Positions 1 to 8,860 of a stretch of 64,000 bases of DNA are shown one piece after another; position 1 is the stretch's first letter, and the number at the start of each line of letters is the position of its first letter. A program made the translations under genes and the position numbers. The stretch is from contig NC_007908.1 of the NCBI RefSeq assembly GCF_000013605.1, forward strand, positions 2,976,001 to 3,040,000, in the 5' to 3' direction. A model generated the notes under the pieces. That model was not told the DNA's origin, made no database searches, and saw only the letters and a program-made list of their open reading frames with translations. Source of the stretch: Rhodoferax ferrireducens T118 (lineage in GTDB: Bacteria > Pseudomonadota > Gammaproteobacteria > Burkholderiales > Burkholderiaceae_C).

Positions 1-1
1 G

Positions 2-565
2 GCGGCCCGAGACAGCGGCGACAGCGTCTGGCCGGGCAAGGCCTACCAGCGCTTCAAGGACGCCGACAACATGACCGACCGCTTCAATGCCTTGACCGCG
101 CTCGTCAACAGCGGCCACGCACTCGCCACGCCGGCGCTGGCTCAATTTCATACCCTGTTCAAAAACGAAGAACTGGTGCTGGACAAATGGTTTGCGCTGC
201 AAGCGGGCAGCTGCGACCGGGGCGGCCAGGTGCTGCCGGCGGTGCGCCAGCTGCTCAAGCACCCGGACTTCAATCTGCGCAACCCGAACCGGGCGCGCAG
301 CGTCATCTTCAGTTATTGCAGCGCCAACCCGGGCGCCTTCCACCGCGCGGACGCGGCCGGTTATGTGTTCTGGAGCGAGCGGGTGCTGGAGCTCGACCGC
401 ATCAACCCGCAAGTCGCCGCCCGCCTGGCGCGTGCACTGGACCGCTGGAAAAAACTGGCGGAGCCCTATCGCAGCTCGGCCCGCCAGGCGATTGAACGGG
501 TCGCCGACAAGCTTGAGCTGAGCAACGACGTGCGCGAAGTGGTCAGCCGCGCGCTGGCCGACTGA
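2..565 (+). CDS. pepN: Aminopeptidase N, C-terminal part (cut by window start)
   Basis: The reading frame is open from the first bases and gives 187 residues before TGA. It matches the C-terminal helical domain of gammaproteobacterial-type PepN (M1 family): the order NMTDR, then LDKWF (LVMDKWF in E. coli), then NPNR, then NPxAFH is that of E. coli PepN. PepN is a cytosolic zinc aminopeptidase that trims N-terminal residues from peptides. The catalytic HExxH half lies upstream of the window. The ATG at 71 is an internal methionine, not the gene start. fbp follows 45 bases after the stop on the same strand. The family call is firm. Confidence 0.93.
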   Translation, partial: AARDSGDSVWPGKAYQRFKDADNMTDRFNALTALVNSGHALATPALAQFHTLFKNEELVLDKWFALQAGSCDRGGQVLPAVRQLLKHPDFNLRNPNRARSVIFSYCSANPGAFHRADAAGYVFWSERVLELDRINPQVAARLARALDRWKKLAEPYRSSARQAIERVADKLELSNDVREVVSRALAD

Positions 566-610
566 GCCTTGCGCCAGCCCACACCCCATTTACCTGCCCC
601 AAAAGTGCCC

Positions 611-1615
611 ATGAATAAAAGAATTTCCCTCACCCGCTACCTGGTCGAGCAGCAACGCATGGAAGGCCATATTCCCGCCCAGTTGCGCCTGCTGCTTGAA
701 GTGGTGGCACGCGCCTGCAAACGCATCAGCCTGACCGTCAACAAAGGCGCACTGGGTGGCGTACTGGGCAGCGCCGAGACCGAGAACATCCAGGGCGAGA
801 TGCAAAAAAAGCTCGACATCATCGCCAACGAAGTGCTGATCGAGGCCAACGAATGGGGCGGTCATCTGGCCGCCATGGCGAGCGAGGAGATGGACGGCAT
901 CTACATCGTGCCCAACCGTTACCCGCAAGGCGAATACCTGCTGATGTTTGACCCGCTGGACGGCTCCAGCAACATCGACGTGAACGTGAGCATCGGCACC
1001 ATATTCAGCGTGCTGGTCAAGCCGGACGGCCAGGGGGTGCTGGAGCAGGACTTTTTGCAACCCGGCAACCAGCAGGTCGCCGCCGGTTACTGCGTGTTCG
1101 GGCCGCAAACCACGCTGGTACTGACGGTCGGCGACGGCGTTGCCATGTTTACCCTGGACCGTGAGCAGGGGTCCTTCATCCTGACCGCAGAAAACATGCG
1201 GGTGCCTGTCGACACCCAGGAATTTGCCGTCAACATGAGCAACCAGCGCCATTGGGACACCCCGGTAAAACGCTACATTGACGAGTGCCTGCAAGGCAAA
1301 GACGGCCCGCGCGGCAAGGACTTCAACATGCGCTGGGTCGGCAGCATGGTGGCCGACGTGCACCGCATCCTCACCCGTGGCGGCGTCTTCCTGTACCCCT
1401 GGGACAAGCGCGAGCCCGAGAAGCCCGGCAAGCTGCGCCTGATGTACGAAGCCAACCCCATGGCCTGGCTGATAGAACAAGCCGGCGGCGCCGCCAGCAC
1501 CGGCAAACAGCGCATTCTGGACCTTCAGCCCGGCAAACTGCACGAGCGCGTGAGCGTGTTTTTGGGCTCCAAAAATGAAGTGGAACGCATTGCCCGCTAC
1601 CACGGCGAAGCGTAA
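611..1615 (+). CDS. fbp: Fructose-1,6-bisphosphatase class I
   Basis: 334 residues, the usual size of proteobacterial class I FBPase. It hydrolyses fructose-1,6-bisphosphate to fructose-6-phosphate and phosphate in gluconeogenesis or the Calvin cycle, in the cytosol. Visible motifs are the metal-binding SEE near residue 91, the signature [13 protein letters not shown] (about 113-125), and the C-terminal [13 protein letters not shown] segment. The ATG at 611 gives the family-typical start [11 protein letters not shown]; the longer frame from 569 adds a proline-rich leader unlike the family. It sits just after pepN and just before tRNA-Thr. There is no nearby cbb cluster, so a purely gluconeogenic role is the simpler reading. 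Confidence 0.96.
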   Translation: MNKRISLTRYLVEQQRMEGHIPAQLRLLLEVVARACKRISLTVNKGALGGVLGSAETENIQGEMQKKLDIIANEVLIEANEWGGHLAAMASEEMDGIYIVPNRYPQGEYLLMFDPLDGSSNIDVNVSIGTIFSVLVKPDGQGVLEQDFLQPGNQQVAAGYCVFGPQTTLVLTVGDGVAMFTLDREQGSFILTAENMRVPVDTQEFAVNMSNQRHWDTPVKRYIDECLQGKDGPRGKDFNMRWVGSMVADVHRILTRGGVFLYPWDKREPEKPGKLRLMYEANPMAWLIEQAGGAASTGKQRILDLQPGKLHERVSVFLGSKNEVERIARYHGEA

Positions 1616-1647
1616 GCAGCCCGCTATAATTGCCGACTTGGTGATTA

Positions 1648-1723
1648 GCCGGTGTAGCTCAGTCGGTAGAGCAGCTCATTCGTAATGAGAAGGTCGGGTG
1701 TTCGATTCATCTCTCCGGCACCA
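1648..1723 (+). tRNA. tRNA-Thr (anticodon CGU)
   Basis: A 76-base cloverleaf. The acceptor GCCGGTG pairs with CTCCGGC with one T-T mismatch at the sixth pair. The D-loop contains AGTCGGTAGA, the anticodon loop is TTCGTAA, and the T-loop is TTCGATT. CCA is encoded. The layout, including the unpaired first position of the anticodon stem, follows E. coli thrW. A good -10 element, TATAAT, lies at 1625-1630, but I see no convincing -35 at the right distance. Confidence 0.95.
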
Positions 1724-1731
1724 ATAGATTC

Positions 1732-1774
1732 AAGGGTTTGTTGCTATTAACTTAGCAGCAAACCCTTTCTCTTT
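1732..1774 (+). terminator. Rho-independent terminator after tRNA-Thr
   Basis: Near-perfect inverted repeat: AAGGGTTTGTTGCT pairs with AGCAGCAAACCCTT (one G-T pair) around a short loop. It is followed by the pyrimidine-rich TCTCTTT. Confidence 0.8.
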
Positions 1775-2307
1775 GGGGCATTTACAGACTGCGGTACTTT
1801 GGTTTGTACCGTGTAGCCACCATGTAGCCAACCCCAAACTCAGCACGCGCCCGTCACTGTCATGGTGGTGGCCTCACCAGAACAGCCCCTAAGCGCATTT
1901 CCCGATGCAGGGCAGGGCAAGATGCCAGACGGCGCTCGTTGATGGTCAAGGCATGCTTCTGACTGACGACTGAAGACACATTGGCGACTTCCACCCATCC
2001 GAACTGCCTGCTTCATACGACATTCAATTCAATAGCCCGGCCGTCGGTTGGTTGTTGAAGATGTCGCCTAATGCATCACCGCAACCTGGCGCTTCTTCAC
2101 GATCACCACCGGTGACGAGAATTCGTGCCTGCGCTATTCAGGGTCGGCGCAAGTGAGCAAGCATGTAGGAGTGATCACGTCTGCACCGGCACAAATGAGC
2201 CGAACTTTTCAACGCGTCGTCGGCAGTAACGGAGTACACTGTTTTTCCCCATTTCAGTACACATCTTGCAGTTTGTTTGGAATATCAATCATCCAGGGAG
2301 ATTTCAA
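1775..2307. other. Gene-free stretch downstream of tRNA-Thr
   Basis: I see no supportable gene. Scraps of open frame occur on the minus strand (for example around 1860-2030) but match nothing I recognise. The position right after a tRNA gene is a classic integration site, so decayed mobile DNA is possible. I found no copy of the tRNA 3' end in this stretch to prove it. Confidence 0.4.
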
Positions 2308-3597
2308 ATGAGTCAAATCAAGTTCGGTTCGATTTTGCTAATGGCCACTATTCTGGCGGGTTGCGGCGGGGGAGACAGCGATGTGCCCGCCAAGCCGAAA
2401 TTCGCCGCGCAAGTTTCGTTCGGCGACAGTTTGAGCGATGTTGGAACTTACAATGTTGGGTTTGTTGCCGCAGCGGGTGGCGGGCACTTCAGCATCAATG
2501 GTGCCAGTGCAAATGGCAAGGCCGCCAATGGCAACAATATCGTCAATTGGACTGAAGTCGTCGCCATGAATTTGGGATTGCCTGCACCGTGTGCGGCTGT
2601 GACGGGTTTGATTGATACAGCTGGCGCTGAAGCACTGTCTGTACCGGTGGTATCCCATCCGGGATGTAATGGCTATGCCCAAGGTGGCGCTCTTGTAACT
2701 AATCCGTACGGAGTTCACAACACACATTACGGAACCTACGGCGCCGCATCCGGTTTAGGGGGCGCTGAGCTGACTTATCCAGTTGTTACGCAAATCAACA
2801 ATTATCTTGCTGACCATGGTGGCAGTTTCAGCGGCAACGAATTGGTGTCTGTGGTGGTTGGCGCAAATGAAGTGACACTCCAACTGACTCTGTTGGTTGG
2901 TGGCGCTAAAGCCGCAGCTACTGCCGCAGTAACTGCAGCGGTTCCTGCGCAAATTCAAGCTGACATCTTGGCTGGAACTTGTATTCCAGCAAACCCTCAG
3001 GCCAGCAATTGTGTTTCTACAGCGGTTGCCGAATTGACACCAACTGTAGGTGCCGCCGCAGCGAATACCTATCTGTCACCAACCGGTCCCGCTGTGGCGG
3101 CGGCTGTGACGGCTATGGCAACGGCAGCTTCCGATCTGGTGAACAATGTGAATACGCTGATTCTTGCCAAGGGTGCAAAATATGTGCTGGTTGCGAGTAT
3201 TCCTGACCTGGCCGATATACCAGCACTCGCAGCATATTCGGCTGCACAAAAGAGCCTTGTAGATGCAATGGTGATCACCTTCAATTCAACATTGAAAGCA
3301 GGCCTGACTGCCTTGCCTGGCAATGCAAATGTCATTTACCTGGATACATATACATCCATCAAAGACGAAATCACAAACCCGGCGAAATATCTCTTGACTA
3401 ATACAAAAGCCCAAGCGTGTGACCCTGCTCTGACCCCTCAGAATCGGGCCCTGCTTTGCAATGCAAGCACTTTGATTGCTGGACAAACGGCGGATTCCCA
3501 TTACCTGTTTGCCGATGACCAGCATCCGACACCTTACGGTTACCTGCTGTTTGCGACCTATGTGTTGCAGCAGATGACCACCAAGGGTTGGTACTGA
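2308..3597 (+). CDS. SGNH/GDSL-family esterase-like lipoprotein
   Basis: 429 residues. The N-terminus is a lipoprotein signal: a short hydrophobic stretch, then LAGC with the lipidated Cys at about residue 19. Block I of the GDSL family is seen as FGDSLSDVG (Ser about 41). A block III-like GANE lies mid-protein, and block V DDQHPTPYGY near the C-terminus supplies the Asp/His pair (about 403-406). Such enzymes hydrolyse ester bonds at the cell surface or in the periplasm; the substrate is unknown. The ATG at 2308 has GGAG at a good distance. The centre (residues about 170-300) is rich in Ala and Thr. It lies 39 bases upstream of a FadL-type gene, which suggests a linked role in lipid ester breakdown and uptake (inference). 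Confidence 0.85.
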   Translation: MSQIKFGSILLMATILAGCGGGDSDVPAKPKFAAQVSFGDSLSDVGTYNVGFVAAAGGGHFSINGASANGKAANGNNIVNWTEVVAMNLGLPAPCAAVTGLIDTAGAEALSVPVVSHPGCNGYAQGGALVTNPYGVHNTHYGTYGAASGLGGAELTYPVVTQINNYLADHGGSFSGNELVSVVVGANEVTLQLTLLVGGAKAAATAAVTAAVPAQIQADILAGTCIPANPQASNCVSTAVAELTPTVGAAAANTYLSPTGPAVAAAVTAMATAASDLVNNVNTLILAKGAKYVLVASIPDLADIPALAAYSAAQKSLVDAMVITFNSTLKAGLTALPGNANVIYLDTYTSIKDEITNPAKYLLTNTKAQACDPALTPQNRALLCNASTLIAGQTADSHYLFADDQHPTPYGYLLFATYVLQQMTTKGWY

Positions 3598-3636
3598 TTT
3601 GTTTAGTCGTTCTTACACAAATTGGGAGTGGAGATC

Positions 3637-4839
3637 ATGAAATTCAAACAAACAATGGTAAGTCTGTCAGTGGCTGGTGCGTTGTTGGTGATGTCCGGAA
3701 GCGCCGCAGCATCCGGGTTCGCATTGATCGAACAAAGCGCCAGCGGAATGGGCAATGCTTTTGCGGGCGGAGCGGCGATCGCCGATGATGCCTCGACGGT
3801 GTTCTTCAATCCTGCTGGGATGTCGCGTTTGAGTGGCAAGCAAATTGCGATCACTGCGCATGCGATCACACCCTCGGCTAAATATACTTCTGCTGCGGGC
3901 GTTCCCAGCGGGGGCGATGCGGGCGGCACCGCGATCGTCCCGAATGGCTATTTTGTGATGGAAGTGAACCCCGCCCTGAGATTCGGCCTGGGTGTCAACG
4001 CACCGTTCGGGTTGCAGACCGAATATGACGCGAACTGGGTCGGCAAACAGCAGGCGATCAAGTCAAAGCTCGAAACCGTGAACGTGAATCCGTCACTGTC
4101 TTACCAGGTTAATGACAAGCTGAGCATTGGTGGAGGACTGGATTACCAGCACATCAAGGGCGAATTGTCCCAAGATCAAGGGGGCGCTATCGGCGTTGCG
4201 GTCATCAATGGCTCCGACAGTACCTGGGGTTACAACCTGGGCGCGTTGTATCAGGTGGATTCCACCACACGCATCGGAGTGGCCTATCGTTCCACGATGA
4301 GCTATACCTTGAGCGGCTCTGTGGCCACTTCGCTGCCCTTCGCAAACGGGCCGGTGTCGCTAAATATAAAACTGCCTGACAGCTTGTCAATCAGCGGCTT
4401 CCATCAATACAGTGATAAATGGGATGTCATGGCCGATGTCACGTTTACGGGATGGAGTTCGTTCAAGCAGGTGAAGATTGTGGACGGGACGGGTGTGACC
4501 ATCTCGAACACGCCTGAAAACTGGAAAGACACCGTACGGGTAGCGGTTGGCGCAACGTATCATTACAACCAGCACTGGTTGGCCCGTGCCGGCCTGGCTT
4601 ATGACCAAGCACCTGTTTCGGATGAATTTCGAACCGCGCGAATTCCGGACAACAGCCGCACTTGGCTGTCATTTGGCGGACAGTACAAGCCGTCGGTGAC
4701 CAGCGCGATTGATGTCGGGTATTCACATTTATTCCTGAGAGATTCCTCGATCAACTCGCCAACGCCTGCCCCTGCTCTGGTTGGAACATACAAGAACGCG
4801 GTCGATATCCTCAGTGTGCAATATACCTATAGCTTTTAA
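3637..4839 (+). CDS. FadL/OmpP1-family outer membrane transporter
   Basis: 400 residues with a cleavable signal peptide (residues 1 to about 25). The mature N-terminus begins SGFALIEQSASGMGNAFAGG, characteristic of the FadL plug, then DDASTVFFNPAGMSRL. The C-terminus ends in an aromatic residue (YTYSF), the usual beta-barrel assembly signal. FadL proteins let long-chain fatty acids or other hydrophobic compounds cross the outer membrane. The ATG at 3637 is preceded by GGGAG; the frame could be extended to a TTG at 3622, but the signal peptide fits the ATG. The preceding lipoprotein esterase may release its substrates (inference). Confidence 0.9.
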   Translation: MKFKQTMVSLSVAGALLVMSGSAAASGFALIEQSASGMGNAFAGGAAIADDASTVFFNPAGMSRLSGKQIAITAHAITPSAKYTSAAGVPSGGDAGGTAIVPNGYFVMEVNPALRFGLGVNAPFGLQTEYDANWVGKQQAIKSKLETVNVNPSLSYQVNDKLSIGGGLDYQHIKGELSQDQGGAIGVAVINGSDSTWGYNLGALYQVDSTTRIGVAYRSTMSYTLSGSVATSLPFANGPVSLNIKLPDSLSISGFHQYSDKWDVMADVTFTGWSSFKQVKIVDGTGVTISNTPENWKDTVRVAVGATYHYNQHWLARAGLAYDQAPVSDEFRTARIPDNSRTWLSFGGQYKPSVTSAIDVGYSHLFLRDSSINSPTPAPALVGTYKNAVDILSVQYTYSF

Positions 4840-4879
4840 AAAATGACCTGAGCAAGGGCAATCGGGACAGAGACACCCA

Positions 4880-5180
4880 TTGCAGGGCGAACCCGCACCG
4901 GTTGCATCTCGGCCATCAACTCGCCACAAGTAAAAGTAATGTCGAAGAAGAGCTTCAGTCCCGTGAGCGTGGTGGGCGAGGTGCCCTGATCAACCAAGTG
5001 CAACTGAAAGCGCCGCAGTTCTTCAACGCTGGCGGTGTCGGGTCAGCGCTTGAGATGTACAGCGAATATGCGCACAGCGCGGATATAGGTGATCTGGGTC
5101 TTTTCGCAAAGCTTGTGCACGCGCATGTCCTCGATCATGCGTTGACGTCGCGGCGAGACGGCTTGACTTGACGATTCCAT
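4880..5180 (-). pseudogene. Tyrosine recombinase N-terminal fragment, broken
   Basis: Read leftward from the ATG at 5180, the frame begins MESSSQAVSPRRQRMIEDM and continues through the SAM-like core-binding region of IS91-associated or XerC-like tyrosine recombinases (RRFQLHLVDQG, then GLKLFFDITF, then LMAEMQPVRV). It has an in-frame TGA where the family has LKRxPD, and it ends before the catalytic domain carrying the R-H-R-Y residues. It is therefore inactive. GGAGCAG sits correctly before the ATG, so the original start is intact. Confidence 0.65.
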
Positions 5181-5323
5181 GGTTCTGCTCCTGTAGTGAA
5201 CGAGGTCAATTGCCTCGGTTCAAAACATTGCCAAAAATCCACTCTTTGCAAATTTTTTGGTGCCGATACAGATTTGACCAGGGGGCGGTGCGGACGAAAA
5301 CTTGGACTACTTGAAGGTAGTTC

Positions 5324-6164
5324 ATGTACTCATACGAAGATCGCATTCGAGCAGTTAGGCTCTACACAAAACTCGGGAAATGCACAGGTGCGACCATTCG
5401 GCAATTGGGTTACCCGACAAAGAATGCGCTCAAGAGCTGGCATCGAGAATACGAGCAAGGTGGCAATTTGCGGGTGGGCCATGTGCGGTCAAGATCAAAA
5501 TACTCAGCCGAACAGAAAAGAGTTGCCGTCGAGCATTACCTAAACCACGATCGCTTTCTTGCTGGAACTCGAAAAGCACTGGGATATCCGTGCCGCGATA
5601 CGCTCGCAGCCTGGGTCCACGAGCTGCTCCCCGAAACACGGAGAAAAGTTGTCGGCAAGGCGCAGGCCGTGCTGCTCCCAAGAGAGGCAAAGCAAGCGGC
5701 AGTCATCGAGCTGTGCACTCGGCAGGTAAGTGCGCAAACAATTGCTCAAAAGCTTGGCGTGACTCGGCCAACGTTGTACAAGTGGAAAAATCAACTACTC
5801 GGTCGCGAGGTGCCCACATCTATGAAACGCCACAATGATCCGCCGCCAGCTCCTGAGCGTGCGGAGCTGGAGTTGCAAGTCGAATCGCTTCGACGAGACA
5901 TCCGGCAATTGCAACTTGAGCACGACCTATTAAAGAAAGCCAATGAACTGTTAAAAAAAGACTTGGGCGTCGACCTACAGCTCCTGACCAACCGGGAGAA
6001 GGCGCTATTGGTTGACGCCCTGAGACAAACCTATGAGCTGTCTGTACTCATTGTTGAACTTGACCTTGCTCGCAGTTCCTACTTTTATCACCAGGCCCGT
6101 CTACGAGGCCCTGACAAGTATGCTGATGCGCGTCTTGCCATGACAGATGTCTTCGAGCTCAATC
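5324..6164 (+). pseudogene. IS3-type transposase, truncated by IS66
   Basis: The frame from ATG 5324 encodes tandem helix-turn-helix units (for example ATIRQLGYPTKNALKSW and TIAQKLGVTRPTLYKWKNQ). A heptad-rich stretch (LELQVESLRRDIRQLQ onward) follows, then the start of an OrfB-like part (LTNREKALLVDALRQ). The DDE integrase core should follow but is absent, because at 6165 the sequence becomes the left end of IS66 and the frame stops at 6190. OrfA and OrfB are in one frame here, unlike the usual -1 frameshift arrangement. The left end of the element lies between about 5215 and 5290 but I could not fix it. Confidence 0.75.
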
Positions 6165-6189
6165 GTAAGCGCGCGGTGAACCCATCTTG
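6165..6189 (+). repeat. IS66 left terminal inverted repeat
   Basis: Starts GTAAGCGCGCGGTGAA and ends CCCATCTTG. It matches the reverse complement of 8623-8647 at all but a few positions in the middle. Confidence 0.88.
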
Positions 6190-6243
6190 AATTGAGTTCT
6201 TCTATCTTGCAAGATCGTGTGCACGCAACCCATCGTGCACACC

Positions 6244-6648
6244 ATGCTCAAAGAATCAGACCTTGCGAGATATTCGAGTCGGCCTACCCACCGCACCTAC
6301 ACACGCCAGTTCAAGGCCGAACTGGTGGCGGCCTGCCAACAACCTGGCGCCTCCATTGCCGCAATAGCCCTGCAACACGGCATGAACGCCAACGTGCTGC
6401 ACCGCTGGCTCAAGGAACATGAGCGTGACGGGCGCCACCGACTTATCGGGCCAGATCCGTTGGGTGTCGCTGTCCCCACTTCACCTGGCCCCGCATTCAT
6501 CCCCTTGAAGCTACCCACCGGCATGCTTGAGCCCACTGCCTGCGACATCAAGGTAGAACTTCGCAAGGGTGCGCTCTCCATGATCGTCACCTGGCCCGCC
6601 AGTGCCGCTGCCGACTTGGCGCGCTGGACCCGGGCCATTCTCAAGTAG
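6244..6648 (+). CDS. tnpA: IS66 accessory protein TnpA
   Basis: 134 residues from ATG 6244; an upstream GTG at 6217 in frame is less likely. The N-terminal half has the helix-turn-helix of IS66 OrfA (FKAELVAACQQPGASIAAIA followed by NANVLHRWLKEHE). It is needed for transposition of the three-gene IS66 type, probably by binding the element ends. The stop is 8 bases before the tnpB start. Confidence 0.88.
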   Translation: MLKESDLARYSSRPTHRTYTRQFKAELVAACQQPGASIAAIALQHGMNANVLHRWLKEHERDGRHRLIGPDPLGVAVPTSPGPAFIPLKLPTGMLEPTACDIKVELRKGALSMIVTWPASAAADLARWTRAILK

Positions 6649-6656
6649 TCCTTCAA

Positions 6657-6992
6657 GTGATCCGCATCGAGACCATCTGGCTGGCCACCACCCCCATGGA
6701 CATGCGAGCTGGCACGGACACAGCGCTGGCCCGCGTGGTGGGGGTGTTTGGTGCTGCCCACCCGCACACGGCCTACCTCTTCGCCAACAAGCGCGCAAAC
6801 CGTTTGAAAGTGCTGGTGCATGACGGCATTGGCATCTGGCTGGCAGCGCGGCGACTGCACCAAGGCAAATTTGTCTGGCCATTGGGCAGTGCAGCGCAAC
6901 AATTGAGTCTGAACCGCGCCCAACTCGATGCTTTGGTGCTGGGACTGCCCTGGCAGCGTTTGGGCGATGCAGGCATCATCACCATGGTCTGA
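6657..6992 (+). CDS. tnpB: IS66 accessory protein TnpB
   Basis: 111 residues from a GTG start, a common start for this gene. The family signature P-MDMRAGTD and the later TAYLFANKRANRLKVLVHDG are present. The biochemical role is poorly known, but it is conserved and required in IS66 elements. An 81-base gap separates it from tnpC. Confidence 0.88.
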   Translation: MIRIETIWLATTPMDMRAGTDTALARVVGVFGAAHPHTAYLFANKRANRLKVLVHDGIGIWLAARRLHQGKFVWPLGSAAQQLSLNRAQLDALVLGLPWQRLGDAGIITMV

Positions 6993-7073
6993 ATCATCCA
7001 AATACATAGCAAACAAGTCAATAAGGATAAGCACTAATGGTTCTTTTTATTCACCAGAAGCACACTATGTTTC

Positions 7074-8594
7074 ATGGTGATCGCTTCTGAGCAACTCCCC
7101 CACATGAGTGCAGACGAACTGCGCGAAGCGGTGCAGTCCCTGTTCAAGACACTGACCTTCAAACAAGCCACCATCGACAAGCTCACGCATGAGAATGCTT
7201 ACCTCAAACGCCTGAAGTTTGCCGCCCAAAGCGAGCGCTTTAGCGCCGAGCAAAGAAGCCTGCTCGACGAAACGCTTGATGAGGACCTGCAAGCGGTGAG
7301 CGACGAGATCGAACAGCTCGCCTCAGACGACAAGCCTGTACGGGTCAAGGAACAACCCAAACGCCAGCCGCTACCGGCTCATCTGCCACGCGTGGACATC
7401 CCCCACGAACCCGACACCACCACCTGCGCTTGCGGCTGCCAAATGAAGCGCATCGGCGAAGATGTCGCCGAGAAGCTGGACTACCAGCCCGGCGTCTTCA
7501 GTGTCGAGCGCCATGTGCGCGGCAAATGGGCTTGCGCCAAGTGCCAAACCCTGATCCAGGCCCCAGTAGACGTACACATCATCGACAAAGGCATTCCTAC
7601 GACAGGTCTGCTGGCCCAGGTGCTGGTGGCCAAGTTTGCCGATCATCTGCCGCTGTACCGCCAGGAGGCCTTCTTTGGTCGTGCCGGTTTGGCCATTGCC
7701 CGCTCCACACTGGGTGCCTGGGTGGGCAGCTGTGGTGTGCAGTTGCAACCTTTGGTGGATGCACTGAAGGCCGACATCCTCCAGCACAGCGTGGTGCACG
7801 CCGATGAGACCCCGGTGCAGATGCTCAAGCCGGGAAGTGGCAAAACCCACCGCTCTTACCTGTGGGCTTACGCTGCAGGTGCCTTCGAGGACACCCGGGC
7901 GGTGGTCTATGACTTCTGCGAATCACGTGCCGGGGAGAATGCCAAGACCTTTCTGGGTGACTGGCGCGGTAGCCTAGTCTGTGACGACTTCAGTGGTTAC
8001 AAGCAACTGATGGCCCAGGGTGTGACCGAAGTCGGTTGTCTGGCCCATGCCCGGCGCAAGTTCTTTGACCTGCATGCCAGCAACAAGAGCCAGATTGCGC
8101 ACAGTGCGCTGGAGCAAATCGCCAGGGTTTACGACATTGAGCGCGAAGTCAAAGAACTGCTTCCCGATGAGCGACGACGAATACGCCAGGAGAAATCAAA
8201 ACCACTGCTGGATGCCTTGCACCAGTGGATGATCCTGAACCGCCAGAAGATCACGGATGGTTCAGCCACGGCCAAAGCGTTGGATTACAGCCTGCGGCGC
8301 TGGTCTGCGCTGACGCGCTTCCTCTCCGACGGTCAACTGCCGGTGGACAACAACCACATCGAAAACCAGATCCGTCCGATTGCCATCGGGAGGAACAACT
8401 GGCTGTTTGCGGGTTCACTGCGTGCGGGCAAGCGCGGTGCAGCTGTGATGAGTCTGATCCAGAGTGCCAGGCTCAATGGGCATGATCCGTTTGCCTACCT
8501 CAAGGATGTTCTAACCCGGTTGCCTACGCAGCGGGCAAGTCAGATTCATGAACTGTTGCCGCATCGCTGGCAGCCGCAAATTCAATTCACTTGA
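7074..8594 (+). CDS. tnpC: IS66 transposase TnpC
   Basis: 506 residues. A heptad-rich N-terminus (about 15-60) is followed by a zinc-binding-like region (TCACGCQMK, then WACAKC) and the DDE core: ADETPVQML (first Asp), CDDFSGYKQ (second Asp) and NNHIENQIRP (Glu). All three acidic residues are present and the frame is unbroken, so the element may still be active. It ends 53 bases before the right terminus. Confidence 0.93.
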   Translation: MVIASEQLPHMSADELREAVQSLFKTLTFKQATIDKLTHENAYLKRLKFAAQSERFSAEQRSLLDETLDEDLQAVSDEIEQLASDDKPVRVKEQPKRQPLPAHLPRVDIPHEPDTTTCACGCQMKRIGEDVAEKLDYQPGVFSVERHVRGKWACAKCQTLIQAPVDVHIIDKGIPTTGLLAQVLVAKFADHLPLYRQEAFFGRAGLAIARSTLGAWVGSCGVQLQPLVDALKADILQHSVVHADETPVQMLKPGSGKTHRSYLWAYAAGAFEDTRAVVYDFCESRAGENAKTFLGDWRGSLVCDDFSGYKQLMAQGVTEVGCLAHARRKFFDLHASNKSQIAHSALEQIARVYDIEREVKELLPDERRRIRQEKSKPLLDALHQWMILNRQKITDGSATAKALDYSLRRWSALTRFLSDGQLPVDNNHIENQIRPIAIGRNNWLFAGSLRAGKRGAAVMSLIQSARLNGHDPFAYLKDVLTRLPTQRASQIHELLPHRWQPQIQFT

Positions 8595-8622
8595 TTCCCA
8601 GACACAGCCACTGCGCTGTGGT

Positions 8623-8647
8623 CAAGATGGGTTGGCTGGGCGCTTAC
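8623..8647 (-). repeat. IS66 right terminal inverted repeat
   Basis: On the minus strand it reads GTAAGCGCCCAGCCAA and ends CCCATCTTG, the partner of 6165-6189. Confidence 0.88.
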
Positions 8648-8860
8648 ATCACACACGACATCGACGACGTTCTGGCCCTGGCCGACATCGCCTTCGTGAT
8701 CGAAAACGGCCAGGCGGTGCGCGAGGTTGATGTGCGGCATGGCGAAGGGCGCGAGATCGCTCAACGATTGCTGCCCAAGATCATAGTAGCGCCGCCCAGC
8801 GCCCGCGAACGGGCAGTGCGTACTCTGCTCAGAGTGCCCGCCCATGGCTGGCGCACCTGA
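8648..8860 (+). pseudogene. ABC transporter ATPase, C-terminal stump
   Basis: The frame continues straight out of the IS66 end and reads ITHDIDDVLALADIAFVIE, the H-loop region of an ABC ATPase of the nitrate/sulfonate/taurine group (usual form ITHDIDEA). Then come VREVDVRH and REIAQRLLP, and a stop at 8860. The Walker A, signature and Walker B parts are missing, removed by IS66 or a later deletion. Confidence 0.75.

Larger units (their letters stand above)
6165..8647 (+). mobile_element. IS66-family insertion sequence, complete
   Basis: 2483 bp with three genes in the usual order tnpA, tnpB, tnpC. Imperfect 25-bp terminal inverted repeats begin GTAAGCGC and end in CCATCTTG. IS66 elements normally make an 8-bp target duplication. 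Here the flanks are GCTCAATC on the left and ATCACACA on the right, so there is none. The left neighbour is an IS3 fragment and the right neighbour an ABC ATPase fragment, which suggests a deletion or rearrangement after insertion. Confidence 0.92.

Noticed and set aside
590..1603. A 337-codon open frame antisense to fbp
   Set aside because: fbp on the other strand is a clear full-length family member; the antisense frame is a product of high GC and codon bias, with no recognisable motif.
1775..2307. Possible integrated element at tRNA-Thr
   Set aside because: No integrase and no repeated tRNA 3' end could be found within the window.
5324..6190. A functional fused IS3 transposase
   Set aside because: The frame ends just inside the IS66 terminus and lacks the entire DDE core.
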